A DNA stretch of 42,257 bases from Pseudomonas atagonensis (lineage in GTDB: Bacteria > Pseudomonadota > Gammaproteobacteria > Pseudomonadales > Pseudomonadaceae), in contig NZ_VXCA01000044.1 in assembly GCF_011369485.1 (NCBI RefSeq), positions 152,588-194,844 of the forward strand. Direction: 5' to 3'. The notes beneath the pieces were generated by a model, which did not search any database, had not been told where the DNA came from, and saw nothing but the letters and a program-made list of their open reading frames with translations. Position 1 is the first letter of the stretch; each line of letters opens with the position of its first letter. A program made the position numbers and the translations under genes. This document shows, piece after piece, positions 38,030 to 42,257 of this stretch.

Positions 38030-38878
38030 ATGCGCACCTTTCGGTTGGTGATTTCTTGCCCTGACCGCGTTGGCATTGTTGCCAAAGTCAGTAACTTTCT
38101 GGCGTCCCATAACGGCTGGATCACCGAAGCGAGCCATCACTCGGACAATCAGGTCGGCTGGTTCTTCATGCGTCACGAAATTCGTGCCGACTCGCTGCCG
38201 TTCGGAATTGAAGTGCTGCGCGAGAAGTTTGCGCCGATTGCCGAAGAGTTCTCGATGGACTGGCGCATCACCGACACCGAGCAGAAAAAACGCGTGGTGC
38301 TGATGGCGAGCCGCGAGTCCCACTGCCTGGCCGACTTGTTGCACCGCTGGCACAGCGATGAGCTGGACTGCGAAATCTCCTGCGTGATTTCCAACCACGA
38401 CGACCTGCGCAGCATGGTCGAGTGGCATGGCATTCCTTATTACCACGTCCCGGTCAATCCGCAGGACAAGCAACCGGCCTTCGACGAAGTGTCGCGTCTG
38501 GTCAAGCATCACGATGCCGAAGTGGTGGTGCTGGCGCGTTACATGCAGATCCTGCCACCGGACATGTGCCGCGAATACGCACACAAGGTCATCAACATTC
38601 ACCACAGCTTCCTGCCGTCGTTCGTCGGTGCCAAGCCGTACCATCAAGCGTCGCTGCGCGGCGTGAAACTGATTGGCGCGACTTGCCACTACGTGACCGA
38701 AGAGCTGGACGCCGGCCCGATCATCGAGCAGGACGTGGTGCGTGTCAGCCACAGCGACAGCATCGAAGACATGGTGCGTTTCGGCCGTGACGTCGAGAAG
38801 ATGGTGCTGGCCCGTGGTCTGCGTTATCACCTGGAAGATCGCGTGCTGGTGCACGGCAACAAGACCGTGGTGTTCTGA
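38030..38878 (+). CDS. purU: Formyltetrahydrofolate deformylase
   Basis: This enzyme hydrolyses 10-formyl-tetrahydrofolate to formate and tetrahydrofolate, balancing one-carbon units. The 282-residue protein has an N-terminal ACT domain (about 1-80, FRLVISCPDRVGIVAKVSNF) and a formyltransferase domain. The active-site blocks are NIHHSFLPSF (Asn and His) and GATCHYV followed by LDAGPIIEQD (Asp). The start at 38030 gives the usual family N-terminus, with GGAG eleven bases ahead; the frame is open upstream to 37943, but those codons cover the control region. Confidence 0.96.
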   Translation: MRTFRLVISCPDRVGIVAKVSNFLASHNGWITEASHHSDNQVGWFFMRHEIRADSLPFGIEVLREKFAPIAEEFSMDWRITDTEQKKRVVLMASRESHCLADLLHRWHSDELDCEISCVISNHDDLRSMVEWHGIPYYHVPVNPQDKQPAFDEVSRLVKHHDAEVVVLARYMQILPPDMCREYAHKVINIHHSFLPSFVGAKPYHQASLRGVKLIGATCHYVTEELDAGPIIEQDVVRVSHSDSIEDMVRFGRDVEKMVLARGLRYHLEDRVLVHGNKTVVF

Positions 38879-38908
38879 TCGAACCCTCGCACGCTTGAAA
38901 ATCGAAGG

Positions 38909-38933
38909 GCCTGGGCGTTCAATCGCTCCAGGC
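38909..38933 (+). terminator. Hairpin after purU
   Basis: GCCTGGGCG at 38909-38917 pairs with CGC and CCAGGC at 38924-38933, with one bulged base. Only a short TCTT follows, so it is a weak or factor-assisted terminator. Confidence 0.4.
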
Positions 38934-38964
38934 TCTTCGCCGTTTCAGACCTGAGGAAAAGCCC

Positions 38965-39159
38965 ATGAGCGACCCACTCGACAAAGCCACTTCCAAAGCG
39001 CCCGCCACCCTGGGTGAAGGTTGCCTCAGTCGCTACGATCCCGAGGAAATGAGCCCCGAGGACGGCACCGAATTCCCCGGCGCCGCCGAGTTGTGGCAGC
39101 AGATCAAGGAAGAGCAGGACGATGCTAAGACGCCTGACGCACCTTCATCAGCTTCTTGA
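38965..39159 (+). CDS. Small acidic protein of unknown function
   Basis: The 64-residue reading frame has GAGGAAA seven bases ahead of its ATG and an acidic composition (SRYDPEEMSPEDGTEFPGAA, then ELWQQIKEEQDD). It has no signal peptide or membrane segment. The sequence reads like a genuine conserved small protein, and I recall similar ones after purU in pseudomonads. Its last 35 bases overlap, on the opposite strand, the 3' end of the UPF0104 gene. It may be co-transcribed with purU if the weak hairpin between them is read through. Confidence 0.65.
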   Translation: MSDPLDKATSKAPATLGEGCLSRYDPEEMSPEDGTEFPGAAELWQQIKEEQDDAKTPDAPSSAS

Positions 39160-40123
39160 GCAACGGCCGCCCGAGCATCAGCACAAACACCGGGCCGCCG
39201 ACAAGCAAGTAGAAATAGAACGTCACCACCCGCCAGATCAGAATTGCCGCCGCTGCAGTGGATTTGCCGACCATAGGTGCCAGCAGCGCTGCCGAGGTCA
39301 GTTCCGCCGCGCCGGCGCCGCCCGGTAACAGGCTGAATTGCCCGGCGCCCAGCGAGAGCATCTGCACCAGAAAACTCCACGCCCACTGCAACTCCGCGCC
39401 CAGTCCGCGCAACGCCAGATACAGCACGCTGTAGCGCAGCAGCCAATGTACGCAGGTCAGGGCGAAGACTGTGCAGAGGGTCTGCCAGGGCAACTTCAGG
39501 GTGTCGGTGAACGCGGCGAGAAAGTGCAGAAGTTTGCGTGCCCAGCGCCGACGAGTGCTGCCTCTGATATTCATCGCGGCGAGTAAACGCCCGCTCAAGC
39601 GAATCAGCGCGCGGTGATAACGCGCCACCAGCACGCAACTGAACAAGCCGCCGAACAATGAAATGGCGCTGACGCTCAGCAGCCATTCCATGCGATCGCT
39701 CACGTGCTGGAACAGCGCGTAAATCAGGATTCCACTCAGCGCGCAGAGGAAAAACAACAGGTCGCTCAACTGATCCATGGCAAACACCGCGCTGCCCCTG
39801 GCCGGGCGTACGCCGTTGCGTGCGAGCAGGGCCATGATCGTCAGCGGCCCGCCACTGCCACCGGGTGTGGCGCAGTAGGCGAATTCGGCGGCCATGACCA
39901 CGCCGAGGCTTTTCACCGGCGTCACTCGATCGCGCTGGTCGCCCAATAACAGGCGCAACCGCAAAGTGTTGATGCCCCAGCAAAGCAGGATCATGCCGAA
40001 CATGATCACCAGCCATTGCAGCGGAAAACTCTGCAGGCGCGACCACGTTTCGCTGCCGCCCAGCACCACGGGAATCAGCACCGCCGCGAGCAGGCCGATC
40101 AATAACAGAATGCCGCGACTCAT
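39125..40123 (-). CDS. UPF0104 (lysylphosphatidylglycerol synthase TM region family) membrane protein
   Basis: The 332-residue protein has about eight to nine membrane helices and the family blocks TLRLRLLLGDQRD, AAEFAYCATPGGSGGPL and FSLLPGGAGAAELTSAALL. The family resembles the flippase half of MprF; members in glycolipid loci are thought to move lipids across the inner membrane. It lacks the synthase half, as usual for UPF0104. Its ATG overlaps the stop of the DUF2334 gene (ATGA), so it is translationally coupled as the third gene of the operon. Confidence 0.88.
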   Translation of the reverse strand: MSRGILLLIGLLAAVLIPVVLGGSETWSRLQSFPLQWLVIMFGMILLCWGINTLRLRLLLGDQRDRVTPVKSLGVVMAAEFAYCATPGGSGGPLTIMALLARNGVRPARGSAVFAMDQLSDLLFFLCALSGILIYALFQHVSDRMEWLLSVSAISLFGGLFSCVLVARYHRALIRLSGRLLAAMNIRGSTRRRWARKLLHFLAAFTDTLKLPWQTLCTVFALTCVHWLLRYSVLYLALRGLGAELQWAWSFLVQMLSLGAGQFSLLPGGAGAAELTSAALLAPMVGKSTAAAAILIWRVVTFYFYLLVGGPVFVLMLGRPLLKKLMKVRQAS

Positions 40124-40896
40124 GCGGCGCGTTCCCCTTGACCGCGCTGTTGAGTCAGCCAGTTGATTTTGGTCATCGGTGTACGTCCATCTGCCAGCAG
40201 TCGTTCAAGGGTAGTCATCCAGTAATCACGGGAAAAGCCGTGGCGCATGTCCACGGGGTGCAAGCCTAGACGAAGCACCGGCGCCTGCCTCCAGCGCTGC
40301 TCGCGGTGATCGCTGAGCAGTTTCGACAGGCCTCGGCGCAAGGGGCTGCGTGCGCTCCAGACCAGACCCGGGGCGTCGATACGGGTGAAGTCCGGCAAGT
40401 GATAAAAATGTCGGGGATCGCTGGTGTAGCTCAAGGGCAGTTCACGCAATGCCTGACGCGTGCCGTCACTCATCAACCATGCCGGGGCGACGAAACCGTG
40501 CAGCGGCCAATCGTGATGCCGAAACACCTCGATGCCGGCACGCAGGCGCGACAGGGCGACGGCGAAGGGCAGTTCATAAAACTCACCTTCGTGGGTGTAA
40601 ACCCGGCGCATGAACCAGTCTCGGGGCGTAGTCGGGGGTGATCTGTCATCGCGGTGGAAAAAACCGTGCAAGGCCAGTTCATCGCCGCGAGCGACCCGTT
40701 CGCTGAGTATCCGACAAAACTGCGGATAGGCGTCGAGGGCGTCGTGTCGATGAAAGTCCGGCACCACCAGCCAGGTCATGGGGATGTTGCCCAGCCTATC
40801 GACGGCTTCGACGAAGGGGCGATAGTCGGCCCACGTCGAGGGCGCGACATCGTGCAGCACCAGCAGGATTGCGGGACGCGCGCAGGTTTCAGCCAT
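40120..40896 (-). CDS. DUF2334 polysaccharide deacetylase-like protein
   Basis: The 258-residue protein has the NodB-like deacetylase fold. LLVLHDVAPSTWADYRPF carries the metal-binding His-Asp, ELALHGFFHR is the HxxxH-like metal motif, and GFVAPAWLMS and LRLGLHPVDMRHG give the later active-site blocks. It has no signal peptide, so it is probably cytoplasmic. It may act on a sugar made by the glycosyltransferase upstream. The start at 40896 overlaps that gene's stop by eight bases; the long frame upstream to 41166 is antisense-like noise inside the glycosyltransferase. Confidence 0.85.
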   Translation of the reverse strand: MAETCARPAILLVLHDVAPSTWADYRPFVEAVDRLGNIPMTWLVVPDFHRHDALDAYPQFCRILSERVARGDELALHGFFHRDDRSPPTTPRDWFMRRVYTHEGEFYELPFAVALSRLRAGIEVFRHHDWPLHGFVAPAWLMSDGTRQALRELPLSYTSDPRHFYHLPDFTRIDAPGLVWSARSPLRRGLSKLLSDHREQRWRQAPVLRLGLHPVDMRHGFSRDYWMTTLERLLADGRTPMTKINWLTQQRGQGERAA

Positions 40897-42001
40897 TGGC
40901 CACTCTCGGAGTCGAATCGCCGAGGACGGCGTGATAGTGGCCGAGCAGGCTGTCGACCACCGCATCCCAAGCGTAATGCCGTTCGACGTATTGGCGCGCC
41001 TGTTGGCCGAGGACGTGGCTGCCGCGACTGAACAACTCACGCACGGCATTGGCCATCGCCTGCGGATTGTCCGGCGCACAGAGCAGGCCGCAGCGTTCGT
41101 TGACGATTTCGCTGAACGCACCCGCCGCCACCGCGACCACAGGAATCGCGCAGGCCATCGCCTCAAGGATCACCAGGCCGAAGGTTTCCTGATCACCGGC
41201 ATGCACCAGCGCATCGGCGCTGGCCATCAGGCGCGCGACGGTGCTCGCCTTGCAGAACTCGTCGATGACGCTGACGTTGTCCGGCACCACGGCGGGCATC
41301 GCCGAGCCGACCAGCAGCAGGTGATAACGCGGCCCCAAACGCTGCATGCATTTGAGCAGCACCGGCAGGTTCTTCTCTTTCGAGCCGCGCCCGGCGAACA
41401 CCAGCAGGCGCGTGTCTTCGTCGATGCCCAGTTCGGCGCGCAGGCCCGGATCCCGGGCGTCGGGGTGGAATGTCTGCAGATCGACACCCAGCGGCTGCAC
41501 GAAGACGTTGCGCACACCCAGACCGCGCAGCTTGTCAGCCATCACCTGACTCGGCGCCAGCACCCGGTCGAAGTTGCCGTAGAGTTTGCTGACATAGGCC
41601 TCGACGTTCGGCGTGACCCAGTGGCCCATGCGATTGCTGACCAGTAGCGGCAAGTCGGAATGGTAAAAGCCGATGACCGGCACATCCAGTTGCCGCCGGG
41701 CATCCAGCGCGGCCCACGCGGTGAGGTAGGGATCGCCGACCTCGATCAGATCCGGTTGTAAATCCTGCAAGACGTTGCGCCAGGGCGCCAGACGCACGGG
41801 GAATCGGTATCCCTTGCCGAAGGGCAGGGCGGGAGCGGGAACCGTGTATACGCCGTCATGCTCACCGAAATGCGCGCCGGGGATCAGCAGGCTGTGACGA
41901 ATCCCGGGCCTGACGCCCAACCGACGGTGTTTGGCATCCAGATACGTCCGCACGCCACCACTGGCCGGGGCGTAGAACATGGTGAGGTCGGCGATGTGCA
42001 C
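40889..42001 (-). CDS. GT4-family glycosyltransferase
   Basis: This is a glycosyltransferase of about 370 residues with the GT-B fold: an N-terminal acceptor domain (MFYAPASGGVRTYLDAKHRR), a linker, and a C-terminal nucleotide-sugar domain (VFAGRGSKEKNLPVLL). The donor-binding signature is ETFGLVILEAMACAIPVV. It resembles the PimB/mannosyltransferase branch. The start is not certain: an ATG at 42010 sits directly against GGAGGG, while the GTG at 42001 has that Shine-Dalgarno nine bases ahead, so I prefer 42001. It is the first gene of the operon with DUF2334 and UPF0104, suggesting glycolipid or envelope sugar synthesis. Confidence 0.92.
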   Translation of the reverse strand: MHIADLTMFYAPASGGVRTYLDAKHRRLGVRPGIRHSLLIPGAHFGEHDGVYTVPAPALPFGKGYRFPVRLAPWRNVLQDLQPDLIEVGDPYLTAWAALDARRQLDVPVIGFYHSDLPLLVSNRMGHWVTPNVEAYVSKLYGNFDRVLAPSQVMADKLRGLGVRNVFVQPLGVDLQTFHPDARDPGLRAELGIDEDTRLLVFAGRGSKEKNLPVLLKCMQRLGPRYHLLLVGSAMPAVVPDNVSVIDEFCKASTVARLMASADALVHAGDQETFGLVILEAMACAIPVVAVAAGAFSEIVNERCGLLCAPDNPQAMANAVRELFSRGSHVLGQQARQYVERHYAWDAVVDSLLGHYHAVLGDSTPRVANG

Positions 42002-42106
42002 GATGAACATCCCTCCGCTGCGTGGGTCTCCCTTGGTTGACCTTTATCAAGAATAGATGTTCGGTCGGGATTTCGCGGTAGGGGGCGGCAGGGGGATTTG
42101 TGGTGG

Positions 42107-42257
42107 GGGTGAGGGCGTCAGGCCCTCACCCTAACCCTCTCCCAGAGGGAGAGGGGACTGATCGAGTTGTTTTTTCGAGTTACGCCGCCCTGAAATACCG
42201 AGCCGAACTCAGTTTTGAAAGGCTTGAAGATCGGCTCCCTTTCCCCTCGTCCCCTTT
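42107..42257. repeat. Palindromic Pseudomonas repeat element, cut by the window edge
   Basis: Two perfect hairpins stand side by side: GGGTGAGGGC/GCCCTCACCC (42107-42116, 42122-42131) and CCCTCTCCC/GGGAGAGGG (42135-42143, 42147-42155). The rest, to the end, ('gccgaactcagttttgaa', 'gatcggctccctttccc') matches what I recall of a dispersed repeat in pseudomonads that ends in an inverted copy of the same hairpins. That right end would lie outside the window. Confidence 0.7.

Overview
The window looks like a Pseudomonas chromosome, most likely from the P. fluorescens group. The evidence is a 483-residue pyruvate kinase, an MvaT-type H-NS protein beside sbcB and purU, a DUF6124 gene, and REP/REPIN palindromes of the type scattered through fluorescent pseudomonads. 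The backbone order (pyk, lipoprotein, PilZ, an RDD/SpoIIM/DUF4129/DUF4350/MoxR/DUF58 operon, sbcB, mvaT, purU) resembles what I recall of the P. aeruginosa PA4314-PA4329 neighbourhood. The species call is an inference; no rRNA or species marker is present.

Layout. 1-3186 is backbone: pyk with its terminator, a TPR-like lipoprotein, a PilZ protein behind a possible sigma-54 site, a REPIN, and a DUF6124 gene whose 5' side is an unusually structured non-coding stretch (3187-3480). 3638-20050 is an accessory block of four large collinear genes. The middle two are a toxin-complex (Tc) A subunit split into an N-terminal shell chain (7723-12438) and a chain with the neuraminidase-like, pore and TcB-binding regions (12521-16672). 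The outer two (3638-7555 and 16751-20050) are long proteins of repeated beta-rich, Ig-like modules with no signal peptide. No TcB or TcC gene is present, although housekeeping genes bound the cluster on both sides.

20074-22448 holds DUF58 and MoxR, the last two genes of the minus-strand operon. They are cut off from the rest (31213-35603) by an 8.8 kb plus-strand block (about 22401-31212). That block carries an outer-membrane factor, a MipA/OmpV protein, an RND adaptor, an RND pump and an AdeRS-like two-component system. The DUF4350 stop still reads ATGA, and MoxR has an N-terminal extension that may come from the insert, so the insertion may lie exactly at the old DUF4350/MoxR overlap.

35785-42001 returns to backbone: sbcB, a shared bidirectional terminator, mvaT with a recognisable promoter, purU, a 64-residue acidic protein, and a minus-strand three-gene envelope operon (GT4 glycosyltransferase, DUF2334 deacetylase-like, UPF0104 membrane protein). 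The right edge enters a palindromic repeat that runs off the window.

How the genes may work together. The split TcA would form the large translocation bell; the Ig-repeat proteins may be cell-binding or assembly accessories that replace the receptor-binding domains of classic TcA. A TcB-TcC cocoon would have to come from another locus, or this is a TcA acting without one. The RND block is a self-regulated envelope-stress or drug-efflux unit. The RDD/SpoIIM/DUF4129/DUF4350/MoxR/DUF58 genes form a membrane complex of MoxR-chaperone type.
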